A DNA stretch of 64,000 bases from Dorea sp. (GTDB lineage: Bacteria > Bacillota > Clostridia > Lachnospirales > Lachnospiraceae): positions 1 through 64,000 of the forward strand of contig JALEKG010000009.1 of assembly GCA_022769185.1 (NCBI GenBank), in the 5' to 3' direction. A model generated the notes under the pieces. The model did not search any database, was not told where the DNA came from, and worked only from the letters and a program-made list of their open reading frames with translations. How positions within the stretch are numbered: the stretch's first letter is position 1; every line of letters begins with the position of its first letter. The position numbers and the translations under genes were made by a program. Shown in pieces: positions 52,889-63,357 of the stretch.

Positions 52889-53974
52889 GTGGCAGAGATT
52901 CAGTTAAAACATACGTATAAAAAATTTGAAGATGGAGTGGCAGCGGTCAAGGATTTAAATCTGGAGATCAGGGATAAAGAATTTGTAATCTTTGTAGGAC
53001 CTTCGGGATGCGGGAAGTCTACGACACTTCGAATGATCGCAGGACTGGAAACTATTTCAGATGGAGAGTTTCTGATGGATGGAAAACGGATGAATGAAGT
53101 GCCATCCTGTGACCGTGATATGGCAATGGTATTTCAAAATTATGCGCTATATCCCCATATGTCTGTTTATGATAATATTGCCTACAGTATGAAGTTAAAA
53201 AAGGTTCCAAAGGCTGAGATTAAGCAAAAAGTAGAAAGTGTAGCCAGAAAGCTGGGACTTTCCGAAGTGCTGGACCGTAGACCAAAGGAGCTTTCCGGAG
53301 GGCAAAAACAGCGTGTGGCAATGGGGCGTGCCATTGTTAGAAATCCAAAGGTATTTTTGATGGATGAGCCACTGTCGAATCTGGATGCCAAGCTTAGAAA
53401 TCAGATGCGGGCCGAGATTTCTGCTCTTTATCAGGAATCAGACAGCACTTTTATCTATGTGACACATGATCAGGTAGAGGCAATGACGCTTGGCACAAAA
53501 ATAGTAGTCTTAAAAGATGGAGAGATTCAGCAGGTTGCGTCACCGCAGGAGCTTTATGAACATCCGAACAACCTGTTTGTCGCTGGATTCATCGGAATGC
53601 CGCCAATGAACATATTTGAAGGAGTCTGTGTTCCGGTAAATGGAGTATTGCACATCAAAGTCGGAGATGCTTTATTGTCACTTCCGGATCAGGCGGCAGA
53701 AAAGCTTAGAAAAAAGGATTATATCAATCAGAATCTATTCATAGGAGTACGAGCAGAAGATGTGAAGCTGGCGTCAGACGGTGAATTGGAAGGACAGGTA
53801 GAAGTATATGAAATGCTGGGCGACTGCGCCTATCTTTATCTTACCTATACAGGAAAAAAATTGTGTGTAAAAGTGTCAGCTGACACTGCAGTCAGAAGAG
53901 GAGAGACCATAAGACTGACTTTTGATATGGATAAGATTCATCTTTTTGATCAGATTCGTCAGACAAGAATTTAG
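52889..53974 (+). CDS. UgpC/MalK-type ABC transporter ATPase (operon copy)
   Basis: A 361-residue ATPase, paralogous to the orphan at 8246. Intact Walker A GPSGCGKST, signature LSGGQKQR, Walker B FLMDEP and TOBE domain. It begins at GTG 52889, 7 bases after AAGGAGG. In this copy the regulatory C-terminal domain ends at residue 361. It is the last gene of the MATE/permease/binding-protein/PHP/HAD operon and closes with a terminator at 54041-54070. Confidence 0.93.
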   Translation: MAEIQLKHTYKKFEDGVAAVKDLNLEIRDKEFVIFVGPSGCGKSTTLRMIAGLETISDGEFLMDGKRMNEVPSCDRDMAMVFQNYALYPHMSVYDNIAYSMKLKKVPKAEIKQKVESVARKLGLSEVLDRRPKELSGGQKQRVAMGRAIVRNPKVFLMDEPLSNLDAKLRNQMRAEISALYQESDSTFIYVTHDQVEAMTLGTKIVVLKDGEIQQVASPQELYEHPNNLFVAGFIGMPPMNIFEGVCVPVNGVLHIKVGDALLSLPDQAAEKLRKKDYINQNLFIGVRAEDVKLASDGELEGQVEVYEMLGDCAYLYLTYTGKKLCVKVSADTAVRRGETIRLTFDMDKIHLFDQIRQTRI

Positions 53975-54040
53975 TCCAATTTCTGAAGTTAGGATTGAAA
54001 ATTGGGGTAACGAAAGAGATTATGCTCGAATGAACAGGTA

Positions 54041-54070
54041 AAAGAGTTCCGTAAGTGGAACTCTTTTTTT
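54041..54070 (+). terminator. Terminator of the PHP/ABC operon
   Basis: Perfect 10-base stem AAAGAGTTCC/GGAACTCTTT, six-base loop, T run to 54070. Confidence 0.9.
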
Positions 54071-54236
54071 GGCGTTTGATGAAAATGAGGGTGTTCCGGC
54101 ATAATGTATGATTGTTCCGTTTCTTAATGGAGAATGGAAGATTGAAAAAATTTGTGTCAGGGCAGATATTGCATTTGAACAGATATTCCAATATGATTGA
54201 GATGGAAATATTTCAGATGAGAAAGCAGGTGGAAAT

Positions 54237-54668
54237 ATGGATAAACAAATGGAATCCATTTTACAGGGCGGGCAATTTAAGAAACTACTGGATGTGCAGA
54301 GTGCTGAATTAAGACAGAAATATGATATGAAGAAAGCGGAACTGGAGATTTTATATTTTTTATCCCGGTGCGGTGGGCATAATACGTCTAAGGATATCCA
54401 TGCGCAGCTGATGATGAACAGAGGGCATATTTCACAGGCGGTTGACAGTCTGTGCAGACGGAGATATATTGTTGCGATTCCGGATCAGAATGACAGGAGA
54501 TATATTCATTATGAGATTCTGGATTCTGCGAAAGAGATTGTGGCAGAAATGGCAAAGAGAAGAGAGGAAATGAACCGGCAGATACTGAAAGGAATCTCGA
54601 AAGAGGAACTGGAGATCTTCCGGGAAGTATCATTAAAAATTAAAAACAACATAGAACAGATCATCTAA
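54237..54668 (+). CDS. MarR-family regulator
   Basis: A 143-residue winged-helix regulator of the MarR group. Recognition helix region HNTSKDIHAQLMMNRGHISQAVDSLCRRRYI and the wing DQNDRRYIHYEIL (abbreviated) are at residues about 45-90. AGGTGG lies before the ATG at 54237. It stands alone between terminators at 54070 and 54720, so its target is not obvious; the groESL operon is the next unit but has its own CIRCE site. Confidence 0.85.
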   Translation: MDKQMESILQGGQFKKLLDVQSAELRQKYDMKKAELEILYFLSRCGGHNTSKDIHAQLMMNRGHISQAVDSLCRRRYIVAIPDQNDRRYIHYEILDSAKEIVAEMAKRREEMNRQILKGISKEELEIFREVSLKIKNNIEQII

Positions 54669-54675
54669 GGAAATG

Positions 54676-54723
54676 GAGTTGTTGCAAAGAGGAATTATCC
54701 CGGCAGTTGCAACAACTCTTTTT
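54676..54723 (+). terminator. Terminator of the MarR gene
   Basis: Perfect 12-base stem GAGTTGTTGCAA/TTGCAACAACTC with a 19-base loop, then a T run. Confidence 0.88.
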
Positions 54724-54749
54724 CCTTTCTAAAAAAAGTATAAACTCTG

Positions 54750-54777
54750 TTGACAAGCAGAGAATGCGTGATATAAT
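54750..54777 (+). promoter_or_regulatory. Promoter of groES-groEL
   Basis: Perfect TTGACA, 16-base spacer, perfect TATAAT, about 120 bases before groES. Confidence 0.85.
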
Positions 54778-54847
54778 ACTTTAAAAACAAATAGTTTAAA
54801 ATTAAAATAATTACTTCGAAAGGAGTAATATATTTTTTAAACCAGGC

Positions 54848-54874
54848 GAAGCACTCGACAAAGACGAGTGCTAA
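54848..54874 (+). promoter_or_regulatory. CIRCE element (HrcA operator)
   Basis: GAAGCACTC, nine-base spacer, GAGTGCTAA: the CIRCE inverted repeat with two changes in the left arm, in the groES leader. HrcA, encoded elsewhere, should repress the operon except under heat stress. Confidence 0.9.
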
Positions 54875-54900
54875 CAAAAGCAGAAAGGCAGGTCATTTAT

Positions 54901-55182
54901 ATGAGATTAAAACCATTAGGAAACAGAGTTGTTTTACAGTACCAGGAAGAGGAAGAAGCAAAGACACAATCTGGAATTATCCTGCCAGACAGTGCCAAGG
55001 AAAAACCGCAGACCGCAGTTGTAATCGCAGTTGGACCTGGAAAAGACGGAGATGGAAAAGAGATGATGGTTAAGGAAGGTGACAGAGTCATTTATTCTCA
55101 ATACTCCGGAACCGAGATCAAGCTGGATGAAGAAGAGTACATTATCGTAGACCAGAGTGATATCATTGCAATTGTTGAATAG
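54901..55182 (+). CDS. groES: GroES co-chaperonin
   Basis: A 93-residue co-chaperonin that caps GroEL. MRLKPLGNRVVLQY at the start and the mobile loop around QSGIILPDSAKEKPQ are typical. The ATG 54901 (not the upstream 54868) follows AAAGGCAGG and matches the family start. It is followed by groEL 42 bases later and shares its promoter and CIRCE element. Confidence 0.97.
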   Translation: MRLKPLGNRVVLQYQEEEEAKTQSGIILPDSAKEKPQTAVVIAVGPGKDGDGKEMMVKEGDRVIYSQYSGTEIKLDEEEYIIVDQSDIIAIVE

Positions 55183-55221
55183 TAAGGAAAGAATTTTTTA
55201 GAATTGAGAAAGAAGGAATGA

Positions 55222-56838
<1,617 letters not shown>

Positions 56839-56910
56839 AATAGAACTCGTCACCCCCCCATATCAGACGATAACATAAAAATATCGTTTAAACAGGCTCC
56901 GTTATCAAGA

Positions 56911-56950
56911 GGACTGTTGCAAAACTGTATGATCTTGCAACAGTCCTTTC
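56911..56950 (+). terminator. Terminator of groES-groEL
   Basis: Perfect 12-base stem GGACTGTTGCAA/TTGCAACAGTCC, followed by TTTCTTTC. The tail is a weak T run. Confidence 0.75.
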
Positions 56951-57029
56951 TTTCTAAGAAAGTATATAAATTGCGAAAGAAATATTTTGATTCAGGCAAG
57001 GCAGGATATCATGGAAAGGAGTAATGAGA

Positions 57030-57557
57030 ATGCCAGAACAACAGGAAAAATTAAAAAATAATGAAGTAGAAGAGCTTTCAAATGAATTGATATATCGTCA
57101 CTACCTGATGAATAAAGGGAAGATCCGGGAACTTTTCTGTGAGATGACTCTTCCGGAATACATTGCACTGCATCTGATTGCTGCAGAAAGCAAGAAATCA
57201 TCTATTTACTCTGGAAGAACCTATCTGAAAGATTTATCAGAGAAAATGCAGATGACAATTCGCCAGACGTCCAAGATGGTTGGAGAATTAAAGGATCGGG
57301 GGCTGGTTTTGTGGTCCCATGACGGAAATGGGAAAGAAGGAACCTTTGTTACGATCACAGATACCGGAAAAGAAATGCTTACCAGGCAGGAGGAGATTCT
57401 GAAAGAATATTACAGGAAGGTCATAGAGACCTATGGGAAAGAGAATCTGATTGAGCTCCTTCAGATGATGAAGCAGCTGGATACGGTTATGAGCAGTAAG
57501 ATTGAAGAAATGGAGGCGTTGAAGGCAGATGGCAGAATTGATAGAAATGATGAATGA
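57030..57557 (+). CDS. MarR-like winged-helix regulator
   Basis: A 175-residue protein with a MarR-type DNA-binding region: YLKDLSEKMQMTIRQTSKMVGELKDRGLVLWS (abbreviated) near residues 70-95, followed by a long helical C-terminus. ATG 57030 is 8 bases after GGAG, 57024 is closer. Its end overlaps the citrate synthase start by 29 bases, which makes it likely that both are translated together and that it regulates that gene. The ligand is unknown. Confidence 0.78.
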   Translation: MPEQQEKLKNNEVEELSNELIYRHYLMNKGKIRELFCEMTLPEYIALHLIAAESKKSSIYSGRTYLKDLSEKMQMTIRQTSKMVGELKDRGLVLWSHDGNGKEGTFVTITDTGKEMLTRQEEILKEYYRKVIETYGKENLIELLQMMKQLDTVMSSKIEEMEALKADGRIDRNDE

Positions 57558-58866
57558 TTATGTAAAGCAAGAAGAAGTTGTCTGTCGCAAGAATGACAGT
57601 ATTGACCAGCGCCTGTACGATGAATATGGGGTTAACAGAGGATTACGAGATGAGAAGGGAAATGGAGTCCTGACCGGACTGACCCGGGTATCAAAAATCG
57701 TTTCGACGCGGATCGAAGGGAACAAAAAGGTTCCCTGTGACGGTGAATTATGGTACAGAGGCTACCGAGTGGAAAAGCTAATTAATGATCTGGGACCGGA
57801 AAAGCTGGGATTTGAGAAGATTGCTTATCTTCTTTTGATGGGAGAGCTTCCGACAGAAAAAGAAGAGGCACGGTTTAAAGAAGTGATTGCAAAATGCAGG
57901 ACTCTTCCGACGAATTTTACCAGAGATGTCATTATGAAGGCACCCTCTGAAGACATTATGAATTCTATGACAAGGAGTATTCTTACGCTGGCGTCCTATG
58001 ACAGGAATGCGAAAGATGTCAGTGTCAGCAATTCTCTGCGCCAGTGCATTCAGCTGATCAGTGAATTCCCACTGATGGCGGTATATGGGTATAATGCCTA
58101 TAATCATTACGAAAATAATGAGAGTATGTACATTCATAACCCAGATCCGTCACTTTCCACAGCAGAGAACCTTCTAAGGCTGATGCGTCCGAATAAAAAA
58201 TATACGCCGGTAGAGGCAAAAGTATTGGATACCGCGCTGATCCTGCATATGGAACATGGCGGCGGAAATAATTCAACCTTTACGACCAGAGTTGTAACTT
58301 CTTCCGGATCCGATACTTATTCCACGATGGCAGCAGCAATGTCTTCTCTGAAAGGACCGAAGCATGGTGGTGCCAATATTAAAGTCATGGAAATGATGGA
58401 GAATATCAGGGAAAATGTGAAGGATTACTCAGATAAGGATGAAATCGCGGCATATTTAAGCAGGATCATTGATAAACAGGCATTTGACAGAAAAGGCCTG
58501 ATCTATGGAATCGGACATGCGGTATACTCTTTGTCTGATCCGAGAGAAAGAGTGTTCAAGCATTATGTCCAACAGCTTGCAAAAGAAAAGGGCCGGGAAG
58601 AAGATCTGAGGCTCTATGAGAATATCGAAGAACTTGCGCCGAAACTGATTGCTGAAAAACGCCATATATTTAAGGGTGTCAGCCCAAATGTAGATTTTTA
58701 CAGTGGATTTGTGTACGATATGCTGGGAATCCCGCAGGAATTGTATACAGCTATATTTGCGGTTGCAAGAATCGTGGGATGGAGCGCACATCGGATTGAA
58801 GAATTAATCTGTGCGGACAAGATTATCCGTCCGGCGTATATGAGTGTAATGGAAAAAAGAGAATAG
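57529..58866 (+). CDS. Citrate synthase
   Basis: A 445-residue citrate/2-methylcitrate synthase type enzyme condensing acetyl-CoA and oxaloacetate. Active-site motifs: HMEHGGGNNSTF (His), IYGIGHAVYSLSDPR (His) and SPNVDFYSGFVY (Asp). Length is close to the Gram-positive and archaeal-type enzymes. Preceded by GGAGG 12 bases before the ATG. It overlaps the MarR-like gene by 29 bases. In a strict anaerobe it would feed 2-oxoglutarate and glutamate synthesis with the aconitase-like enzyme at 10624 as possible partner; the isocitrate dehydrogenase is not in the window. Confidence 0.93.
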   Translation: MAELIEMMNDYVKQEEVVCRKNDSIDQRLYDEYGVNRGLRDEKGNGVLTGLTRVSKIVSTRIEGNKKVPCDGELWYRGYRVEKLINDLGPEKLGFEKIAYLLLMGELPTEKEEARFKEVIAKCRTLPTNFTRDVIMKAPSEDIMNSMTRSILTLASYDRNAKDVSVSNSLRQCIQLISEFPLMAVYGYNAYNHYENNESMYIHNPDPSLSTAENLLRLMRPNKKYTPVEAKVLDTALILHMEHGGGNNSTFTTRVVTSSGSDTYSTMAAAMSSLKGPKHGGANIKVMEMMENIRENVKDYSDKDEIAAYLSRIIDKQAFDRKGLIYGIGHAVYSLSDPRERVFKHYVQQLAKEKGREEDLRLYENIEELAPKLIAEKRHIFKGVSPNVDFYSGFVYDMLGIPQELYTAIFAVARIVGWSAHRIEELICADKIIRPAYMSVMEKRE

Positions 58867-58952
58867 AGATTTTTAGAAATCGACAGACGTTTTCGAGAAT
58901 AAAATAGAATATTCTATATTGCATTTTGAATTATTAGAATTGGATAAAAAAC

Positions 58953-59011
58953 AAGAGGAAAATTTGTGTTATATTACGAATATTTAATTTCACAAAATTT
59001 CCTCTTTTATT
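58953..59011 (+). terminator. Terminator after citrate synthase
   Basis: Sixteen-base stem AAGAGGAAAATTTGTG/CACAAAATTTCCTCTT with one central mismatch, long AT-rich loop, then TTTATTTTT. Confidence 0.75.
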
Positions 59012-59040
59012 TTTGGCGATTATAGAGTATCATAGTATAT

Positions 59041-59089
59041 GCACTAGATATTGTGCGAAATAAAAAATATGAAACAACATTTGGTAGTG
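59041..59089 (+). promoter_or_regulatory. NrdR-box-like element before nrdD
   Basis: GCACTAGATATTGTGC at 59041-59056 is a 16-base dyad close to the NrdR box consensus (ACACWATATATWGTGT). A much poorer copy lies at 59074-59089. The spacing (33 bases centre to centre) is near the usual three turns. Expected for a ribonucleotide reductase gene, though only the first half is convincing. Confidence 0.5.
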
Positions 59090-59139
59090 ATTAAAAAAAG
59101 CCACCAAGTATTGCCAATGATAATAAGTGGGGGATTGCG

Positions 59140-61329
59140 ATGAATACTGAGGTAAAAACGAATGTAATTAAGAGAAATGGCGAAGAAGTCAAATTTGATC
59201 TGAATAAGATTATTAATGCGATCCGGGCAGCGAATGGGGAAGTAAATAAGCTTTACCAGATGAATGAATATCAGATTATGGCGGTTGCTGAGAATGTTGC
59301 AAATAAAATACAGGAATCTATGCATGCGGTCAATGTAGAAGACATTCAGGATATGGTTGAAACGGGAATCATGGAGATGAGAGGATACGAAGTGGCCCAG
59401 AAGTATGTACGTTACCGTTATAAACGTGAGCTGACCCGTAAGTCGAATACGACAGATAACGGGATTTTATCTCTTCTGGAGCACATGAATGAAGAAGTAA
59501 ACCAGGAGAACTCCAATAAGAATCCGGTCATTAACTCCACACAGCGTGATTATATGGCAGGAGAAGTCAGTAAGGATCTGTCCAGACGTGTTCTGCTGCC
59601 GGAGGAAATTGTGCGTGCACATGAAGCAGGAATTATTCATTTTCATGATTCTGACTATTTTGCTCAAAAAGAGCATAACTGTGATCTGATCAATCTGGAG
59701 GATATGCTGCAGAATGGTACGGTCATCAGCGAGACTATGATTGAAAAACCGCACAGCTTTTTCACTGCATGTAATGTAACAACACAGATTGTTGCGCAGG
59801 TGGCAAGTAACCAGTATGGTGGACAGTCATTTACGCTGGCCCATCTGGCTCCTTTTGTTGATATCAGCCGTCAGAAGATCCGTAATAATGTGATCGCTGA
59901 GCGCGAGGAATGTGGCGAGAGTCTGGATGAAAATATCATTAGCAAGGTAACAGAACGCAGACTGAAAGAGGAAGTGAAGAGTGGAATCCAGACAATCCAG
60001 TATCAGCTGATCACGCTGATGACCTGTAACGGACAGGCACCTTTCGTTACAATGTTTATGTATCTGGATGAAGTGCCGGAAGGAAGAACCCGTGATGATC
60101 TTGCAATGATCATTGAAGAAGTTATGCTTCAGAGAATGCAGGGTGTTAAGAATGAAAAAGGTGTATGGATTACTCCGGCATTTCCGAAACTGATCTATGT
60201 TCTGGATGAAGATAATATTACAGAGGATTCCAAGTACTGGTATCTGACCGAGCTCGCAGCGAAATGTACTGCAAAGCGTATGGTTCCGGATTACATTTCC
60301 GCAAAGATCATGAAGGAACTGAAGCAGGGAGAGGTATATCCATGTATGGGATGCCGTTCTTTCCTGACAGTGGAAGATAACCAGAGAAATCCAGATGGAA
60401 GCCATAAGTTCTATGGAAGATTTAATCAGGGTGTGGTAACCATCAATTTGGTAGATGTAGCATGTTCTTCTGAGGGAGATATGGATAAGTTCTGGGAGAT
60501 TCTGGATGATCGTCTGGAGTTATGCCACCGTGCACTGCGCTGCAGACATGAGCGTCTGCTTGGAACGGTATCGGATGTTGCTCCGATCCTGTGGCAGAAT
60601 GGTGCGCTTGCAAGACTGAAAAAGGGCGAGAAGATCGATGCGCTTTTATATAACGGATATTCTACGATCTCACTGGGATATGCAGGACTCTATGAGATGT
60701 GTGTGCGTATGCTTGGCAAGTCCCACACAGATCCGGAAGCAAAGCCATTTGCAATGAAGGTAATGCAGAGACTGAATGATAAGTGTAAAGAGTGGAAAGA
60801 AGCAGAGCATATCAGCTATTCTGTATATGGAACTCCAATGGAGTCTACGACTTATAAATTTGCAAAATGCCTGCAGAAGAGATTTGGGATCATTGAAGGT
60901 GTTACAGATAAGAACTATATCACGAACAGTTATCATGTGCATGTATCTGAACAGATCGATGCGTTTAAGAAACTGAAATTTGAAGCAGATTTCCAGAAGC
61001 TGTCACCGGGTGGAGCAATCAGCTACATTGAAGTACCGAACATGCAGAACAATATTCCGGCAGTTCTGTCTGTTATGCAGTTCATTTACAACAACATCAT
61101 GTATGCAGAGCTGAATACAAAGAGCGATTACTGTGAGTGCTGCGGTTATGACGGAGAGATCCTGATCAAAGAGGATGAATCCGGAAAGCTGATCTGGGAA
61201 TGCCCGAACTGTGGTAATCAGAATCAGGATAAGTTGTTTGTAGCCCGCAGAACCTGCGGATACATCGGAACACAGTTCTGGAACCAGGGACGTACCCAGG
61301 AGATCAAAGACCGGGTACTGCATCTGTAG
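59140..61329 (+). CDS. nrdD: Anaerobic ribonucleoside-triphosphate reductase
   Basis: A 729-residue class III ribonucleotide reductase making deoxynucleotides without oxygen. An N-terminal ATP-cone (VIKRNGEEVKFDLNKIINAI, residues 6-95) is the allosteric site; the barrel follows; the C-terminus has the zinc site CECCGYDG...CPNCGNQ and the glycyl-radical site RRTCGYIGTQFWNQGRTQEI with Gly near residue 705. GGGGG lies 8 bases before the ATG. The radical-generating activase nrdG, usually next door, is not in the next genes; it must lie elsewhere. Confidence 0.96.
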   Translation: MNTEVKTNVIKRNGEEVKFDLNKIINAIRAANGEVNKLYQMNEYQIMAVAENVANKIQESMHAVNVEDIQDMVETGIMEMRGYEVAQKYVRYRYKRELTRKSNTTDNGILSLLEHMNEEVNQENSNKNPVINSTQRDYMAGEVSKDLSRRVLLPEEIVRAHEAGIIHFHDSDYFAQKEHNCDLINLEDMLQNGTVISETMIEKPHSFFTACNVTTQIVAQVASNQYGGQSFTLAHLAPFVDISRQKIRNNVIAEREECGESLDENIISKVTERRLKEEVKSGIQTIQYQLITLMTCNGQAPFVTMFMYLDEVPEGRTRDDLAMIIEEVMLQRMQGVKNEKGVWITPAFPKLIYVLDEDNITEDSKYWYLTELAAKCTAKRMVPDYISAKIMKELKQGEVYPCMGCRSFLTVEDNQRNPDGSHKFYGRFNQGVVTINLVDVACSSEGDMDKFWEILDDRLELCHRALRCRHERLLGTVSDVAPILWQNGALARLKKGEKIDALLYNGYSTISLGYAGLYEMCVRMLGKSHTDPEAKPFAMKVMQRLNDKCKEWKEAEHISYSVYGTPMESTTYKFAKCLQKRFGIIEGVTDKNYITNSYHVHVSEQIDAFKKLKFEADFQKLSPGGAISYIEVPNMQNNIPAVLSVMQFIYNNIMYAELNTKSDYCECCGYDGEILIKEDESGKLIWECPNCGNQNQDKLFVARRTCGYIGTQFWNQGRTQEIKDRVLHL

Positions 61330-61354
61330 GATCATTTTTATCACGAATTAAGAG

Positions 61355-61406
61355 GAGCGTTGCAAGGTAGGTGAGTAATCATCTATAGGGCAGCGCTCTA
61401 TTTTTA
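61355..61406 (+). terminator. Terminator of nrdD
   Basis: Stem GAGCGTTGC/GCAGCGCTC (one G-T pair), 26-base loop, then ATTTTTATTTC. Confidence 0.75.
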
Positions 61407-61440
61407 TTTCTTACACATTAAGATAGGATAAGATATCCAC

Positions 61441-61469
61441 TTGAAAACAGAACAAATGTTCGATATAAT
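61441..61469 (+). promoter_or_regulatory. LexA-controlled promoter of the Y-family polymerase operon
   Basis: TTGAAA, 17-base spacer, TATAAT. The spacer holds AGAACAAATGTTCG (61449-61462), a perfect GAAC-N4-GTTC Gram-positive LexA box, so the operon should be induced by DNA damage. Confidence 0.85.
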
Positions 61470-61498
61470 ATTATCGGAACGTAAAGGAGGGAAGAAGA

Positions 61499-62962
61499 AT
61501 GGAAAGGACTTATATTGCAATTGATCTGAAATCATTCTATGCGTCTGTGGAATGCGTAGAGCGTGGTCTGGATCCGCTGACAACGAATCTGGTAGTAGCA
61601 GATAAGAGCAGGACAGATAAAACGATCTGTCTCGCAGTGTCTCCTTCCCTCAAGGCTTATGGAATTCCGGGCCGACCAAGATTATTTGAGGTGGTTCGCA
61701 AAGTGAAAGAGCTGAATGCAAGAAGGGGAAATTCCGGAACCTCTTTTTGTGCAAATGAATTAAAAGAGAATCCGTCTCTGGCGCTGGATTATCTGGTTGC
61801 AGTTCCGAGAATGGCTTTATATATCGAGTACAGCGCGAAAATCTATCAAATTTATCTGAAATATATTGCGCCGGAAGATATTCATATCTATTCGATCGAT
61901 GAGGTATTTATGGATGTGACTTCTTATCTGAATACTTATCAGATGTCAGCTCATGAATTGGCAAGAAAGATGATTCATGATGTTCTGGATGGTACGGGAA
62001 TCACCGCTACAGCCGGGATTGGAACCAACCTGTATCTTTCTAAGATTGCAATGGATATTTACGCAAAACATCAGAAACCGGATAAAGACGGAGTGCGGAT
62101 CGCGGCACTTGATGAAAGAACTTATCGGGAAACGATGTGGGAACATACGCCGTTAACGGATTTCTGGAGGATTGGCCGGGGGTATGAGAAACGACTGGCC
62201 CAGGTAGGGCTGTATACGATGGGAGACATTGCCAGATGCTCCGTCGGGAAGGAGACAGATTACTATAATGAGGAACTTTTGTATCGCCTTTTTGGAGTAA
62301 ATGCAGAGCTGTTGATTGATCATGCCTGGGGCTGGGAGCCTTGTACGATTGCAGATATTAAAGAATATAAACCGGAAACGAACAGTATCAGTTCCGGGCA
62401 GGTGCTTCATGAACCCTATCCGTATGATAAAACTCGCTTAGTTGTCCGGGAAATGACGGAGCTTCTCGTCCTGGATCTTGTAGATAAGGGACTTGTAACC
62501 GATCAGATGGTTCTTACGATTGGATATGACCGAAGTAATACGAATTATAAGCGACCAGTTTCTGTTAATCATTACGGATGGAAAGTACCGGTTCATGCAC
62601 ACGGGACAGAGAATCTTTCCTCGTATACATCGTCTGCTCGATTGATTACAAATGCAGTTATGCAGCTGTTTGACCGGATTGCGGATCCGGATCTGTTAAG
62701 CCGAAGGATCAATATCACGGCAAATCATGTGATTCCGGAATCAGAAGCCTCTGTGGAAGGTTATGAGCAGTTAGATCTCTTTACAGATTATGAGGCGATC
62801 CGAAAACAAGAGCAGGAGTTAGAAAAAGAGAAGAAGATGCAGAAAGCAGTTCTGGAGATTAAAAAGAAATTCGGAAAGAATGCTGTCCTGAAGGGAATGA
62901 ATCTGGAAGAGGGAGCAACAGCAAAGGGCCGGAACGAACAGATTGGAGGGCACAAAGCATGA
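61499..62962 (+). CDS. Y-family DNA polymerase (UmuC/UvrX type)
   Basis: A 487-residue translesion polymerase. Catalytic motifs: AIDLKSFYASVE (first Asp, residue 8), YSIDEVFMDVT (Asp-Glu near residue 131-132), and TATAGIGTNLYLSKIAMDI of the fingers/helix-hairpin region. A beta-clamp-binding motif QLDLF is near residue 424 of the C-terminal half. AAAGGAGG precedes the ATG. It overlaps the YolD-like gene by ATGA. The LexA box at 61449 places it in the SOS response. Confidence 0.93.
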   Translation: MERTYIAIDLKSFYASVECVERGLDPLTTNLVVADKSRTDKTICLAVSPSLKAYGIPGRPRLFEVVRKVKELNARRGNSGTSFCANELKENPSLALDYLVAVPRMALYIEYSAKIYQIYLKYIAPEDIHIYSIDEVFMDVTSYLNTYQMSAHELARKMIHDVLDGTGITATAGIGTNLYLSKIAMDIYAKHQKPDKDGVRIAALDERTYRETMWEHTPLTDFWRIGRGYEKRLAQVGLYTMGDIARCSVGKETDYYNEELLYRLFGVNAELLIDHAWGWEPCTIADIKEYKPETNSISSGQVLHEPYPYDKTRLVVREMTELLVLDLVDKGLVTDQMVLTIGYDRSNTNYKRPVSVNHYGWKVPVHAHGTENLSSYTSSARLITNAVMQLFDRIADPDLLSRRINITANHVIPESEASVEGYEQLDLFTDYEAIRKQEQELEKEKKMQKAVLEIKKKFGKNAVLKGMNLEEGATAKGRNEQIGGHKA

Positions 62963-63357
62963 AATATGATGATATCATTGATCTTCCACACCACGTATCC
63001 AAAGTACATCCACAGATGTCACGAGAGAATAGAGCCGCACAGTTTTCCCCGTTTGCGGCACTGACTGGATATGAGGAAGCGGTGAAAGAAATGGGACGAT
63101 TGACAGACCGCAGAATGATTCTGGATGAATATGAGAAAGAAGAGATTGACCGGAAACTCAGGATTTTAAAGGAGCATATGGAGATTGAGGTTTCCGTAAC
63201 ATGGTTTGTATCTGATCCATTCAAAGAAGGTGGGTCATATCATCAGGCAGAAGGTGTGGTTGAAAAGTGGAAGGATGACAGTCTCTATATTCAGGGAAAG
63301 AAAATTCCGGTTAATGACATCGTTGAGATTGGAGATGTAATGGAAGATGACGAATGA
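62959..63357 (+). CDS. YolD-like protein
   Basis: A 132-residue protein of the YolD-like family (PF08863), which in Bacillus occurs with UmuC-type polymerases (UvrX, YqjW). Landmarks: SRENRAAQFSPFAALTGYEEAVKE near residues 20-44, and SYHQAEGVVEKWKDDSLYIQGKKIPVNDIVEI. It begins at ATG 62959, overlapping the polymerase stop, so both are made together. A supporting role in translesion synthesis is likely but not shown. Confidence 0.88.
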   Translation: MKYDDIIDLPHHVSKVHPQMSRENRAAQFSPFAALTGYEEAVKEMGRLTDRRMILDEYEKEEIDRKLRILKEHMEIEVSVTWFVSDPFKEGGSYHQAEGVVEKWKDDSLYIQGKKIPVNDIVEIGDVMEDDE

